Assembly (NCBI GenBank): GCA_963727245.1
Contig: CAVSFO010000001.1
Coordinates: 496,001-560,000, forward strand
Length of the DNA: 64,000 nt
Direction of reading: 5' to 3'
DNA from: JBKQVT01 sp963727245
GTDB lineage: Bacteria > Planctomycetota > Planctomycetia > Pirellulales > Thermoguttaceae
The stretch's first letter is position 1, and each line of letters starts with the position of its first letter. The position numbers and the translations under genes were made by a program. Positions 28,795 to 38,255 of the stretch are shown here, one piece after another. The notes under the pieces are model-generated. The model ran no database searches, was not told where the DNA came from, and saw only the letters and a list, made by a program, of their open reading frames with translations.

Positions 28795-28870
28795 CGGGGG
28801 CGGCGGGGACCGAAGGCCGTCATAATAGCATAGCTTCGGCCGCGCGGTAAGATGCCGGAGGAAGGCTCGA

Positions 28871-28936
28871 GTGCCACTGGCTTTGCCAGTGCTTTGGGCG
28901 ACCAGTCCCAGGGAAGCACTGGCAAAGCCAGTGGCA
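28871..28936. repeat. Inverted pair of CACTGGCAAAGCCAGTG repeats
   Basis: Left arm 28871-28894 and right arm 28914-28936 are complementary over 22 bases, and each arm is itself a hairpin. Lies between cdsA and the glycosyltransferase end. Confidence 0.9.
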
Positions 28937-28951
28937 AACGGTGTGTACTGC

Positions 28952-29995
28952 CTACAATTTGGCTTCCCGGCGGTCGCTGAAGATGAGGTTCCGCTGGATG
29001 ACGAAATTGGCCAGGTAGAGCAGCAACTCCGAGGCCATCTTGGCGACGATGACGTTCCAGCCGAAGGCGTACGTTGCCGCCCGGATCATGCAATACGACG
29101 CCGCCCCCATGACGGCGACCAGGAGGAGGAATTTTGCCAGCGACCAGACGAGCCGGCTGCGCGAGCGAAAGACGGCCTGGCGCGCCAAGGCGAAGTTGAC
29201 GCCGATGGCCGCCAGCCGCGCCGACGCCTGCGCCGTCAGCAGGCCCCCCAGGGAACTGAAGACCACCACGAAGACCGAGTAGTCGATCGCCGCCGTGATC
29301 AGCGAGGCGGCGATGAATCGCAAGAAGACCGCGTAAATCCGTAGCGAGTCGACGATGGGGCGAAAGTGCGAGGAGCGATTCTCCTCGAGGTAGACGGTCG
29401 TGATCGGGCAAGTGACGATGGGCACGCCCGACTGCCGACAGTGGACGAGCATGTCCAACTCGAACTCGTAGCCGGAGCGTTTCGAGCGGAGGAGTTGGCG
29501 GGCTAGTTGCGGAGGAATGCCGCGCAGCCCGCACTGCGTGTCGTCCAGCTTCTTGCCCGAGAGTCCCCAAAAGGCATACTTGGTGGCGAGGTTTCCCAGC
29601 CTGCTCCGCAGCGGCACGGCGTCGGCAAACTGCCGGCTGCCCAAGACGAGGCTGTCGGGGGCGGTCCGCAGCCGGCCGGCCACGCGCCGCACGTCGGCCG
29701 GGAGGTGCTGGCCGTCGGCGTCGGCGGTGACGACGCCGCAGCCCTGGGGCATCGTCGCGCAGCAATGGTCCAGTCCGGTCTTCAAGGCCGCCCCTTTGCC
29801 GAGATTGGCGGCATGGTGCAGCACCTTCACCCCGGGAAGCCCGGCCAGCCGGTCGAAAAGCGGCTGGCAGCCGGCGCCGCTGCCGTCGTCGACCACGACG
29901 ATGGCGGCGAAGCGGCTACCCTGGTGCAACTCCTCGACGAGGCCCCACAGGCGGTCGTCCGGGTTGTAGGCGGGGATCAATACCGCAACGTCCAT
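28952..29995 (-). CDS. Family-2 glycosyltransferase fused to GtrA-like membrane domain
   Basis: 347 aa. GT2 part (1-220): VAVLIPAYNPDD, AAIVVVDDGSGAGC, NLGKGAALKTGL, VVTADADGQHLPADV, and SGYEFELDMLVH. The last 125 residues hold four membrane segments of the GtrA type (FIAASLITAAIDYSVFVVVF, NFVIQRNLIF). Such proteins build or flip polyprenyl-linked sugars for cell-surface glycans. Its ATG shares a base with the stop of the upstream gene (TGATG), so translation is coupled. Confidence 0.9.
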   Translation of the reverse strand: MDVAVLIPAYNPDDRLWGLVEELHQGSRFAAIVVVDDGSGAGCQPLFDRLAGLPGVKVLHHAANLGKGAALKTGLDHCCATMPQGCGVVTADADGQHLPADVRRVAGRLRTAPDSLVLGSRQFADAVPLRSRLGNLATKYAFWGLSGKKLDDTQCGLRGIPPQLARQLLRSKRSGYEFELDMLVHCRQSGVPIVTCPITTVYLEENRSSHFRPIVDSLRIYAVFLRFIAASLITAAIDYSVFVVVFSSLGGLLTAQASARLAAIGVNFALARQAVFRSRSRLVWSLAKFLLLVAVMGAASYCMIRAATYAFGWNVIVAKMASELLLYLANFVIQRNLIFSDRREAKL

Positions 29996-31989
29996 CAGCG
30001 GTCGGTCCTCTTCTGATAGAGACGATAGAGGCGCGTCTCGGCCAGCAGCCGACTGCTGCCGCGGCCGCCGGCATCGGCAAGGTACTGCCAAACCTCCGGC
30101 GACGTGTGGCTTCGGTTGAGCAGTGCGAAGCCAACGTCGGGCCGCTCGTAAGTCGCCCGGAACGACGCGGCGCTCTCGATGGGACAGGGCACGTAGCGCT
30201 GCTCCAGGCCCGGCATCCATCGCATCGGCAGGTAATCGGTGGCGATGGCCTCGCCGGCCGGCTCTCCGTTGTCGTCGCACAGCCGGGCGTACAGCATGGC
30301 GTTGACGTCGCTTCTGCCGACGGCGCGTTGCAGTTCTCGTTGCCGGCTTACCAGGTCGTCGCGGCCGATCCTGGCGCCCAGCAGCACCAGGGGCGCCGCC
30401 GCCAGCAATACGGCCCAGCCCAGCCGCAGCGAGCAGACTGTGCCGAGGACCCCGGCGCCGCCGATCGTGCGGCCGCGCCGCTGGGACTGTGCCCGTCCGG
30501 ACGCGGGCCGCGCCAGGCGAGCGCCCAGCCGCAGCAACTCGGCGGCGCCGATGCCGGCGGCCGCGCCGGCCAGCGGCACGGCCAAGGCCAGGTTGCGCAC
30601 TTCGTAGGAGAACCCCAGGGCCCAAATAACCGTCAGCGGCAGGGCCACCAGCGCCAGGAGCCAACGTTGGACGGGGTCCCGCAGGGCCGCGGCCATGGCC
30701 GCCAGCAAGACGATGGCCCCGGGGAGCGACATCGCGTCTCGCAGCAAGTCGCCGGCGTGAAGCAGCCGCTGCCAAAGATTTCTTCCCTCGTGCATGGCGC
30801 AGACCAGATAGGCCGTATTCCCGTGGTCTGCGTGACGGAGGATGGCAATGAGCTTGGAGCCGTACCAAGGCGCGATGATGATCACCAACATGCCAGCCAA
30901 CAGCGCCATGCGGACAAGCGAGTTCCGCCGCAATATATTTGCGACACTAGCCCGAAGCGCAAGCGAGGGAAGCACTGCCGTGGACCCCGCGATTTCTGAC
31001 CCTCGCTTGCGCTTCGGGCTAGTGTTTCGGCTGGGAGCCGCTGGCGGGGAAGTAATCGTCGCCTGCCGATACACCAGCAGCCAGGCCAGCAGCGGATAGA
31101 CGGCGGCGACCAACAAGCCGGCTTGCTTCGTCAAGGCCGCGCCGGCGCAGAGGAGGGCGCCGAGCACGACGTATTTCGATCGCTTGCCGGCGCCCTCCGC
31201 GCCGCGGGCCACCAGCAGGGCGTACACGCCGGCGTAGGCCATCGATGCCACCGGCATGTCGGCATAGCCGCTGCTGATGTAGCGAAACCGCAGCACGCCG
31301 ATCAACAGGGCATAGGTGAGCAAGACGCCCAGGAAGTATCCCGCCTGGCCGGTCTGGCGGCCGAGATCGAACATCGCCAGCAGCACAAACAGGCAGAAGA
31401 GGAACAGCCACCCTTTGGCAAAGAACCAGATCGAGCTGTCTTGAATGAAGACGTAGCTCAGCGACAGGTTGCAGGGGAGCAGTTGCGGATACTCGGCGGT
31501 GCTCCGCGGCAGGTGATTGGCCGCCCAATCGATCGCCCAGCGGTTCCACGAGACGACCGAGTCCCACTCCTGGAAGATGTCGCCGGCGTGACAGATCGCC
31601 TGGGCGGCGAAGCCGGCCATCAACAGGCAGGCCGCCCCGGAAAGGAGGAATCGCACCGCGGGCGTGCCGCGCGGGCCGGCCGGCGCGGGCCCCGCGCCAG
31701 GTTGCGATCGCATCCGCTGCCAGACCTCGGCCAACGTGAGCATGGGCCAACGCCGAGCGGTCCAGGCCAGCGCGGCCAACTCCGCCCCAAACACGGCGTA
31801 GACGACCCCCGGCCGATAGCAGCCCAAGAGCACCAGCCCGAGGACGAGGAAATGGTTAATCACCAGGCTCAGGGCGAACGACAGGATCAGGGTGCGGCAC
31901 AGCCCGTCGGTCAGTTTCGCGGCGCGGAGGGCGAGATAGCCCGGCAGGAAGGCGACTTGCACGATCGATAGTAGGCCCAGCCACAGCAT
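29995..31989 (-). CDS. Large polytopic membrane protein, ArnT/PMT-like glycosyltransferase candidate
   Basis: About 664 aa from MLWLGLLSIVQVAFLPGYLA (chosen over an upstream methionine in low-quality sequence). More than ten hydrophobic segments; the loop FQEWDSVVSWNRWAIDWAAN with acidic residues resembles the catalytic loop of GT-C enzymes, which use polyprenyl-phosphate sugars. Coupled to the GT2-GtrA gene, which could supply the lipid-linked donor. Residues near 320-350 (SRNTSPKRKRGSEIAG...LALRASVA) are encoded by an intergenic palindromic repeat in frame, interrupting a loop between membrane segments. Confidence 0.7.
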   Translation of the reverse strand: MLWLGLLSIVQVAFLPGYLALRAAKLTDGLCRTLILSFALSLVINHFLVLGLVLLGCYRPGVVYAVFGAELAALAWTARRWPMLTLAEVWQRMRSQPGAGPAPAGPRGTPAVRFLLSGAACLLMAGFAAQAICHAGDIFQEWDSVVSWNRWAIDWAANHLPRSTAEYPQLLPCNLSLSYVFIQDSSIWFFAKGWLFLFCLFVLLAMFDLGRQTGQAGYFLGVLLTYALLIGVLRFRYISSGYADMPVASMAYAGVYALLVARGAEGAGKRSKYVVLGALLCAGAALTKQAGLLVAAVYPLLAWLLVYRQATITSPPAAPSRNTSPKRKRGSEIAGSTAVLPSLALRASVANILRRNSLVRMALLAGMLVIIIAPWYGSKLIAILRHADHGNTAYLVCAMHEGRNLWQRLLHAGDLLRDAMSLPGAIVLLAAMAAALRDPVQRWLLALVALPLTVIWALGFSYEVRNLALAVPLAGAAAGIGAAELLRLGARLARPASGRAQSQRRGRTIGGAGVLGTVCSLRLGWAVLLAAAPLVLLGARIGRDDLVSRQRELQRAVGRSDVNAMLYARLCDDNGEPAGEAIATDYLPMRWMPGLEQRYVPCPIESAASFRATYERPDVGFALLNRSHTSPEVWQYLADAGGRGSSRLLAETRLYRLYQKRTDR
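30944..31025. repeat. Perfect 26-bp inverted repeat inside a coding region
   Basis: Arms ACACTAGCCCGAAGCGCAAG+CGAGGG (30944-30969) and its exact complement (31000-31025), with a 30-nt loop. The element is 82 bp and open in the reading frame of the enclosing glycosyltransferase gene. A degenerate copy is at 353-434. Confidence 0.97.
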
Positions 31990-32089
31990 GGCGCAACCGA
32001 AGGTGGGGGCAAAGCGGACTCCTCCACAGTAGGGCGGGAATGATACGGGAACCGGCCCCGGCCAACAAGAGCGGTTTGGGGGGAAGGCG

Positions 32090-32175
32090 GAGGGCACGAG
32101 CCCCGGGCGTTAGCCCGGGGATAACGTTGCAGTGCCGAGGGGCATGGGGGAAAGAGCCCCGGGCGTCGCCCCCAC
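32090..32175. repeat. Hairpin repeat GAGCCCCGGGCGTTAGCCCGGGG
   Basis: CCCCGGGC-GTTA-GCCCGGGG near 32101-32120 is a strong stem; a second GAGCCCCGGGCG follows near 32155. Lies between the membrane glycosyltransferase start and the phospholipase-D-like gene end. Confidence 0.8.
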
Positions 32176-32179
32176 CCGC

Positions 32180-32803
32180 TCAAATCGCGACCGCTGGCCT
32201 GGCCCCTCTCCGGGAGGGAGGCGGGCCCCCGGGCTGGCGCCCCGAATAGACTTCGCTGTGGCCGGCGTGCTCCCGCCAATTCTCCTCGTACTGCTTGGCA
32301 AGCGCCCGGTCCCGGATCACCAACAGGTTCTCGGCGTTGCTGTGCTCGGCCTGGTTGGTGAAATTGAAGGAGCCGGTGATTACCACCTCGCCGTCGAGGA
32401 TCATGATCTTGTTGTGGGCGTGGGCGTGGATGGCGTCGGTGCTGACCGGGATGCCCGCCTCACGGAGCGTGTCGGCCAGGGAGTATTCGTAAACAGCGAC
32501 TTCCTTGTCGATGATGACCTTGACGTCGACGCCGCGGTTATGGGCGTCGGCCAGGGCGCGGGCGATGCGGTTGGAGGTGAAACTGAAGGCCTGGACCAGG
32601 ATGGTATGGCGGGCGGCGCGGATTTCCCGCACCACGGCGTCGGTGCAGCCGCCCGACGGCGAGAAGTAGACTTCGATCGGCGGCAGCTTGCCCGACACCG
32701 TGCGCGGCATCCTGGGATGCAGCGGATCGTACCGCTGCACCACCAGCACCGCCATCGCCAACAGCGCCAGGACGAGCCCCGCCGGGATGATCCGGTTTCG
32801 CAT
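32180..32803 (-). CDS. Phospholipase-D-like (HKD) nuclease/lipase, membrane-anchored
   Basis: 207 aa from MRNRIIPAGLVLALLAMAVL, a signal anchor. One HKD motif: HAHNKIMILDGEVVITGSFN followed by FTNQAEHSNAENL, as in single-motif Nuc/PLD enzymes that act as dimers. IEVYFSPSGGCTDAVVREI is the usual family start. It could cleave DNA or phospholipid; the export signal points to the periplasm. The last 20 residues (PGGPPPSRRGARPAVAI) look like read-through into repeat DNA. Confidence 0.85.
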   Translation of the reverse strand: MRNRIIPAGLVLALLAMAVLVVQRYDPLHPRMPRTVSGKLPPIEVYFSPSGGCTDAVVREIRAARHTILVQAFSFTSNRIARALADAHNRGVDVKVIIDKEVAVYEYSLADTLREAGIPVSTDAIHAHAHNKIMILDGEVVITGSFNFTNQAEHSNAENLLVIRDRALAKQYEENWREHAGHSEVYSGRQPGGPPPSRRGARPAVAI

Positions 32804-32917
32804 GGTCGCCTCCCCTGGACTGAATCTTATCGCAGCCGGGGCCGGCTGGCCAGGGGGAACCGGCGCCGCCTCGCTGGACAGTGTCAAACCTCGCCTGGTA
32901 AGCTTGAGGCATTCACC

Positions 32918-32957
32918 GGGACTGTCCCGATTTTCGTCCCACGAAAATGGGACTGCC
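32918..32957. repeat. GGGACTGTCCC hairpin repeat
   Basis: GGGACTGTCCC, ATTTTCGT-CCC-ACGAAAAT, GGGACTG: same element as 18763-18806, again shortly before a plus-strand gene. Confidence 0.85.
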
Positions 32958-33000
32958 TCCCTGGAAATTGCGGGAAGACAAAGAGAAAGGCGCCTCGGCA

Positions 33001-34766
33001 TGAATGCTTCCGCTCGGCTGGTACTGCTGGTGCAATTGCCGATTCCGCCGCCGGGGCCGGAGCCCATCCGTGGCAACGTGCCGCTGGCGGCCGCCTATTT
33101 GAAGCTCTTCGCCCGCCGCCACGGCCTGGAGGACCACTTCCGCATCGACCTGCTGCCTCCGCAACTGTGCAACACGCTGGGCGATCAGGGCCTCGTGGAA
33201 GAAATTCTCGCTCGGCAGCCGTGGATGGTCGGATTGACTTGTTACCTCTGGAACAGCCAGCGCGCACGCTGTGGATCGTCCGCCGGCTCAAAGAGCGGCA
33301 GCCGCAACTGAAAGTGCTGCTGGGCGGGCCGGAAATCACGCCCGATAACGCCTGGATGCTCGATCCGGCCGCGATCGACTACGCCGTCTTCGGCGAGGGC
33401 GAGCAGACGTTTGCCGGCCTGTTGGACTCGCTGCGCGGGCCATCCCGGCCGGCGGCCTCGTCGCCCGGTCTCTGGACCGCCGCCGCCGGCGCGCCCCCTG
33501 GGACGCAGAACGCTTTGGAAAACTTGGACGCCGTTTCCTCGCCCTATCTGGAAGGCATCCTCGACGCCCGGCCGGAAGGCGTCATGCTCCTGGAAACCGT
33601 CCGCGGCTGCCTCTTCCGTTGCCGCTATTGCTCCTATCCCAAGGGGCACGCCGCCCTGCGGCTGCTTTCGCCCGAGCAGATCGCGGCCAACCTGCGCCAT
33701 GCGGCCCGGCACGAGGTCCCCGAGGTCTTCCTGCTCGATCCGACGTTGAACCAGCGGCCCGATTTCCTCGACTTCCTGCGCCGGCTCGCCGAGGGCAATC
33801 CCGAGCGGCGGCTGGCCTTCTCCGGCGAACTCCGCGCCGAGGGCATCGACCCGGCCGCCGCCCGGCTGCTGCGGGCGGCCAACTTCAAGGAAATGGAAAT
33901 CGGCCTGCAGTCGCTCGATCCGCGGGCCCAGCGGCTGATGGGCCGCCGCACGGACCTCGCGGCCTTCGAGACGGGCGTCCGCGCCATGCTCGACGAGGGC
34001 ATCGATGTCCGCCTGGACATGATCCTCGGTCTGCCCGGCGACAGCGTGGACTCGATCCGCCGCGGACTGGACTACCTGCAACGGGTGCGGCCGTTTTCCC
34101 ATCTGCAAATCTTCAACTTGTCCATCCTGCCGGGCACGGACTTCCGCCGCCATGCCGCGGGGCTGGGCTTGGAGTTCCAGCCGCGGCCGCCCTATTACGT
34201 GCTGCGAACGCCCACGCTCGAACGTCGAGCAGATGCGCCTGCTGATGGCCGAGGCCGAAGCGGCTTTTGGCGTCGAGTTCGACGCCTTGCCGCCGCCGCG
34301 ACTGGCGAAATTCGAGCCGGGCGACGTGTCGCCCGCGGCCGCGGTGGCCGCCTGCCGGGTCGATCTCGATCGGCCCGCCGCCGCCTTGCCGCCGCCGGCC
34401 CGCCGGGCACAGGCCTTCACGCTCTGGCTGCGGGCGGACGATTTTCACCGCCGCCGCAAAGAGGCCGCCGCGGTGCTCGAAAACCTGCTGGCCGACAATC
34501 CGCACACGACGCTGCAAGTGGTGATCGAACCGGCCGGGGACCTCCGCCGCCTGAGCGCGGCGGCCTTGGAATCGCTGCTGGCCGCCTGTCATGCCAGCAA
34601 CAGCTATCTCGACTGGTACTACAGTCTGCACCCGGCCGGGCTGTTGGGCGCCAAGCGGCTGGTGGTCGTGGCGCCGGGCCGCCGCCGCGCGGAGGTCGAT
34701 CGCGCGTGGATCGAGGCGGTGAGCGACTGCGCTGCGCTCGTCTGGCGCGACGACGGGGAGGGATAA
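33001..34766 (+). CDS. B12-binding-like radical SAM protein (two frameshifts)
   Basis: Starts MNASARLVLLVQLPIPPPGP; an N-terminal cobalamin-binding-like region (VPLAAAYLKLFARRHG, WMVGLTCYLWN, LKVLLGGPEIT, YAVFGEGEQTF) precedes the radical SAM core. ETVRGCLFRCRYCSYPKG has the three [4Fe-4S] cysteines (CXXXCXXC), and LGLPGDSVDSI and ILPGTDFRRHA are typical. The protein continues into a 180-aa C-terminal domain ending LVWRDDGEG. Single-base shifts near 33255 and near 34220 split it over three frames. The substrate is unknown; the B-class fold suggests methylation or a complex rearrangement. Confidence 0.82.
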
Positions 34767-34779
34767 GGCGGAGGGCGTT

Positions 34780-34873
34780 GGGTGGCACTGGCTCTGCCAG
34801 TGCTTCCGTATTTTCATTCGCGGCACAACATGACGCCAAGCGGCCCAAAGCACTGGCAAAGCCAGTGCCACCC
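34780..34873. repeat. Inverted pair of CACTGGC(A/T)AAGCCAGTG repeats
   Basis: GGGTGGCACTGGCTCTGCCA on the left (34780 on), AAAGCACTGGCAAAGCCAGT and GCCACCC on the right (to 34873). Sits between convergent genes, so it may end both transcripts. Confidence 0.9.
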
Positions 34874-34894
34874 GACCGCGGGCGTTCGCCGTAA

Positions 34895-35323
34895 TCAGCG
34901 GCGGACGAATATCTGGAAAATGGCCAGCCGCCCGGGACCCAGCAGGGCCAGCGCGACGAGCACCACGCCGAGTGTCAGCGGATACTCCATGCCGCCGCCC
35001 TGCGCGCCGAAGCCCTTGCTCAGATGGACGGTGAGGCAGGCCACGGCCATGTTGAACGCCATGGGAATCGCGGCCACCCGCGTCCCGGTCCCCAGCAGCA
35101 GGATGACGCCGCCGAAAAACTCGGTCCCGCCGCTGAGGATCGCCGCCACCTGGGGAAAGGGAACGTTGAGGCCCGTCAGGAATTCGGTAAACCCGGTCAG
35201 ACCATGGCCGCCAAACCAGCCAAACAGCTTCTGGCCGCCATGATAGATGAACACGCCGGCGAGCATCAAACGGATTATCAACAGCGCCACGTCGGTCAAT
35301 CGGTCTTGAACGTTGACGTTCAT
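34895..35323 (-). CDS. DoxX-family membrane protein
   Basis: 142 aa with four membrane segments. Signature LMLAGVFIYHGGQKLFGWFG, then GLTGFTEFLTGLNVPFP and LSGGTEFFGGVILLLGTGTR. DoxX-like proteins are associated with redox or sulfur metabolism in other organisms, but the role here is open. Confidence 0.9.
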   Translation of the reverse strand: MNVNVQDRLTDVALLIIRLMLAGVFIYHGGQKLFGWFGGHGLTGFTEFLTGLNVPFPQVAAILSGGTEFFGGVILLLGTGTRVAAIPMAFNMAVACLTVHLSKGFGAQGGGMEYPLTLGVVLVALALLGPGRLAIFQIFVRR

Positions 35324-35384
35324 AATGTTCTCCTCTGCGCTGAATTATCGTTCCCGGAAAAATTCGGTCAAGTGGGGGGAGCGG

Positions 35385-35572
35385 AGGGCGGAAGGAAAGA
35401 CAAAAAACCCGAGCCGGTGGCGTCAGCCACCGGATAGCCCGGCAGCACCACAACGCCACACAAGTAAGGCGGAGGGCGGAAGGCGGAAGGGGGAAGGCGT
35501 GACAAACCCTTGCCAGCCCCCCTTCATCCTTTACCGTTCATCCTTTATCCTTCATCCTTCATCCTTGCCTTA
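35385..35572. repeat. Single unit of the 102-bp repeat followed by ATCCTTC pyrimidine tract
   Basis: GGCGGAAGG purine tract, hairpin CCGGTGGC-GTCA-GCCACCGG (35414-35433), second purine tract, then a run of ATCCTT units at 35524-35572. Upstream of the MFS gene, leaving only a few bases for its own control region. Confidence 0.9.
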
Positions 35573-35582
35573 CACTGGTCCT

Positions 35583-36941
35583 ATGCACGCCGCCGCCGAT
35601 TCGCCGCTGGCCGTCACGGATCGCCGCCGGGCGATGCGGCTGGTCAATTGGAACGGGGCCCTCTGGGCGGCGGGCAACGGCCTGGTCGGCACCATGTCGA
35701 TCGTCTACTTGGCCATGGAGTTCCATGTCCGGGCCATCGGACTGGGAATCAGCCTGATCCTGGCCGCCCCGCACCTGGCCGGCCTGCTGCGGCTGGCCGC
35801 CCCGCCGCTGATCGGCCGCCTGGTCGATCGCAAACGCTTCTGCCTGGCGGCCTATCTGCTCAGCGCCCTGGTGCTGACGGCGGTTCCCTGGGTGGCGATG
35901 CCGGGATGGCTGCCGTCGTCCGCGTCCGCGCTGGCCGTGCTGGTGGCCTTGTGGTGCGCCTATCAGGTGCTCGAGTACCTGGGCGCGGTGGCCCTCTGGT
36001 CGTGGCTGGCCGACCTGGTGCCGCTGCGCATCCGCGGCCGCTTCCTCGGCCGCCGCGAACGCTGGCTGGCCGCCGGCCAGGCCGTCGGCATGGTGGCAGG
36101 CGGCCTCCTCCTCTGGTCTTGGCAGCGGACGTGGCCGGGCCAGCCGCGCTGGATCGGTTATGCCGCGGCCGCCTCCGCCGGCACGGCGATGATGATCGCC
36201 GCCCTGGCGCCGCTCGGGCGAGTTCCCCGGGCGGCCGCCGGCGCCGTCCCGCGCGGCCTGCCGTTGCCCTCCCTGTTGGCGCCGCTGGCCGATCGGCGGT
36301 TCCTGCGGCTGCTGCTGTTCGGCTGCTGCTGCTCGTTCGCGCACGGCCTGATCGGCTCGCCGCAGAAGCTGTTTTCCAAAGAGGTGCTCGCGCTGGACCT
36401 CTTTGTCATCCTCTGGCTCAACACGGGGCTGCGGCTGGGCCAGATGGCGATCGGCCCCTGGATGGGCCGGCTGGTCGATCGCTGGGGCAATCGCCCCGTG
36501 ATGATCGGCAGCGTGCTGGTCATCGGCCAGGCCCCGCTGTTCTACTTCCTGGCCACCCCGCAACAGCCCTGGTGGGTCGCCGGGGCATGGGTGGTGGGCA
36601 TCGCCTGGCTGGGGCTGAACATCGGCCAGCCCAACCTGATGCTGAAGTTGGCCCCCCAACACGCCAACACGTCGTACATCGCGGTCTGGTTTACCCTCAC
36701 CGGCCTGAGTGTCGCCGCCGCCATGATCCTGGGCGGAGTGCTCTTCGATCGCTGCCAAGGCGTGACGTTCCTCTGGTTCGGACGCTTTTCTACGGACTGT
36801 TACCACGCAGCCTTCTTGTTGGGCTGGATGGCCCAGAGTTCGGTCGCCCTCCTGCTCTTGCTGGTGGTCGAGCCCGGCCGGCCGAGACACTCCGCAACCG
36901 TCCGCACGACGGGCGGACAATCCGCCGATGGACGCGGATAG
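35583..36941 (+). CDS. MFS-type transporter
   Basis: 452 aa, about 12 membrane segments. The loop-2/3 motif is partly kept: PPLIGRLVDRKRFCLAAYLL, and in the second half GPWMGRLVDRWGNRPVMIGS. ADLVPLRIRGRFLGRRERWL is a cytoplasmic loop common to a planctomycete MFS subgroup. Substrate unknown. ATG follows the pyrimidine repeat directly. The last 20 residues are outside the membrane domain and not conserved-looking. Confidence 0.8.
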   Translation: MHAAADSPLAVTDRRRAMRLVNWNGALWAAGNGLVGTMSIVYLAMEFHVRAIGLGISLILAAPHLAGLLRLAAPPLIGRLVDRKRFCLAAYLLSALVLTAVPWVAMPGWLPSSASALAVLVALWCAYQVLEYLGAVALWSWLADLVPLRIRGRFLGRRERWLAAGQAVGMVAGGLLLWSWQRTWPGQPRWIGYAAAASAGTAMMIAALAPLGRVPRAAAGAVPRGLPLPSLLAPLADRRFLRLLLFGCCCSFAHGLIGSPQKLFSKEVLALDLFVILWLNTGLRLGQMAIGPWMGRLVDRWGNRPVMIGSVLVIGQAPLFYFLATPQQPWWVAGAWVVGIAWLGLNIGQPNLMLKLAPQHANTSYIAVWFTLTGLSVAAAMILGGVLFDRCQGVTFLWFGRFSTDCYHAAFLLGWMAQSSVALLLLLVVEPGRPRHSATVRTTGGQSADGRG

Positions 36942-37194
36942 ATGCGATCTGTGTTCATCGGTGCGTATCTGTGGCTCCGCCTCATGTTTTCTCGACCGAT
37001 GAACGGTTGCCTTGGTTCTAAGTTCTAAGCCCTCGGGCCCGCGCCCGCGATTCCTTGGCCCCCACCTTCCCAGAAATGAATTGCTGAGCTATTTTCAAAT
37101 GTCCCTCGGGACCAATGCGAACACCCGCCTGTTCCGCCTGTCGTTGGTCCCTGCGCTGAAGCTTGTCCCGATTCATGCCCGTTCACGGGCATTC
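36942..37194. repeat. Repeat-rich intergenic tract with CCCAGAAATGAATTGCTGAG element
   Basis: No supported gene. Around 37068-37115 a diverged copy of the element at 38480-38525 is seen (AATGAATTGCTG, TTCAAATGTCCCTCGGGAC). Confidence 0.55.
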
Positions 37195-37367
37195 TCCGCC
37201 ACCGGCGGTATTAGGCCCGTCCTTGAGGGCGGGCGGCCGGATCGCGGCGAACCGTTTTTACTCCCTCGCCGGGCCGCCGGCTCTGCCGGCGGCCCGGCGA
37301 GGGACCGGGGCTTGACCGTCGCCGAGAACCCGACGTGAACGTCGGGCCTAACACCGCCTGCGGCGGA
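37195..37367. repeat. Nested palindrome of about 170 bp
   Basis: Inner stem CCCTCGCCGGGCCGCCGG (37263-37280) pairs perfectly with 37286-37303 across a 5-nt loop. Outer arms near 37195-37220 and 37342-37367 (TCCGCC...GGCGGTATTAGGCCCG) pair with four mismatches. The arms between (GACGTGAACGTC, GGCGGGCGGCC) add smaller stems. No reading frame of merit inside. Confidence 0.85.
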
Positions 37368-37450
37368 AAAGGGTCGTAAACGACCCTGGGGACAACGACT
37401 TAGACCTTGGGTCAAATTTCATCCTTGATCCTTTATCCTTCATCCTTTCC

Positions 37451-37508
37451 CCTGTATCCGTCACACGCCGTGTGCCGAGGCCTCACCGCACACGGCCTGT
37501 GCGGCGTA
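37451..37508. repeat. TCACACGCCGTGTG / CCGCACACGGCCTGTGCGG repeats
   Basis: Shares a 45-bp block GAGGCCTCACCGCACACGGC...GCGGCGTACTGCGC with the array at 38256-38368. Just downstream of the GNAT gene (minus strand). Confidence 0.9.
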
Positions 37509-37514
37509 CTGCGC

Positions 37515-37985
37515 CTATTTCACGTCTTTTGTCATTGGAATGCAATCGAGCGCGATGCCGCGCGGCGATTGGTATCGCCCTATTGCTTCACCAACGAAGC
37601 CGCAACGCCGATAAAACTCGGCTGCGTTCAGCGTCGAATCCAGTGCCAGCGTTGTCAGGCCTGCGGCGCAGCCCAGAGCTTCCAGAAACGACATCATTTG
37701 CTTGCCGATGCCGTGTCCCATCATGTCGGGGCGGACAAAGATCGCGTCCAATCGCCCGCTGTTGCAATCGATCATTCCGGTGCCGACGACCGCATCGTTG
37801 ACGGTGGCAACGTAGAGGTGTTCCACGACAAATTGAATGAATCCCTCGGTGATCTCGCCGTCGGTCCAGATTGCCAGCGATTCTGGCGGGTAGTGTCCTT
37901 TGCACTGGCTCAAGATTGCGGCGTTGCGTATTTCCCACGCTACGGCAGCATCGTCGGCAGAGGCTTTTCTGATTCTCGTTTTCAA
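37515..37985 (-). CDS. GNAT-family N-acetyltransferase
   Basis: 156 aa. Acetyl-CoA loop V-R-P-DMMGHGIGKQMM (Q/R-X-X-G-X-G/A type), preceded by LYVATVNDAVVGTGMIDCNS, and followed by LALDSTLNAAEFYRRCGFVG. These are the A, B and D motifs of the fold. It acetylates an amine on an unknown target. Flanked on both sides by repeats, so probably a lone accessory gene. Confidence 0.88.
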   Translation of the reverse strand: MKTRIRKASADDAAVAWEIRNAAILSQCKGHYPPESLAIWTDGEITEGFIQFVVEHLYVATVNDAVVGTGMIDCNSGRLDAIFVRPDMMGHGIGKQMMSFLEALGCAAGLTTLALDSTLNAAEFYRRCGFVGEAIGRYQSPRGIALDCIPMTKDVK

Positions 37986-38017
37986 CGGAGCGTATCTAAT
38001 GCTACAGCGCTAAGTAC

Positions 38018-38199
38018 ACCACGGAGACACGGAGTTCACGGAGTGCAAAAGCAAAAGTATCAATGGGTTGCGGCCAATCCTGTTCTATCGGTGCTCTACG
38101 ATGACGAAGTGCTGCGGATGATCTTCCGTCAGAATCGGGTAGCCATGCCGTGTCCTGCGCTTTTTTGCCTTCTCTCCGTGTTCTCCGTGTCTCCGTGGT
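38018..38199. repeat. Inverted repeat CCACGGAGACACGGAG
   Basis: ACCACGGAGACACGGAGTTC (38018 on) and its complement ending at 38199 match with two mismatches over 26 bases, enclosing about 130 bp without a supported gene. Confidence 0.85.
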
Positions 38200-38255
38200 C
38201 AACTTCCGTCGGCACTCGCCCGCGATTCATCGCTGGGTGCACGGGCGATCCCGCC

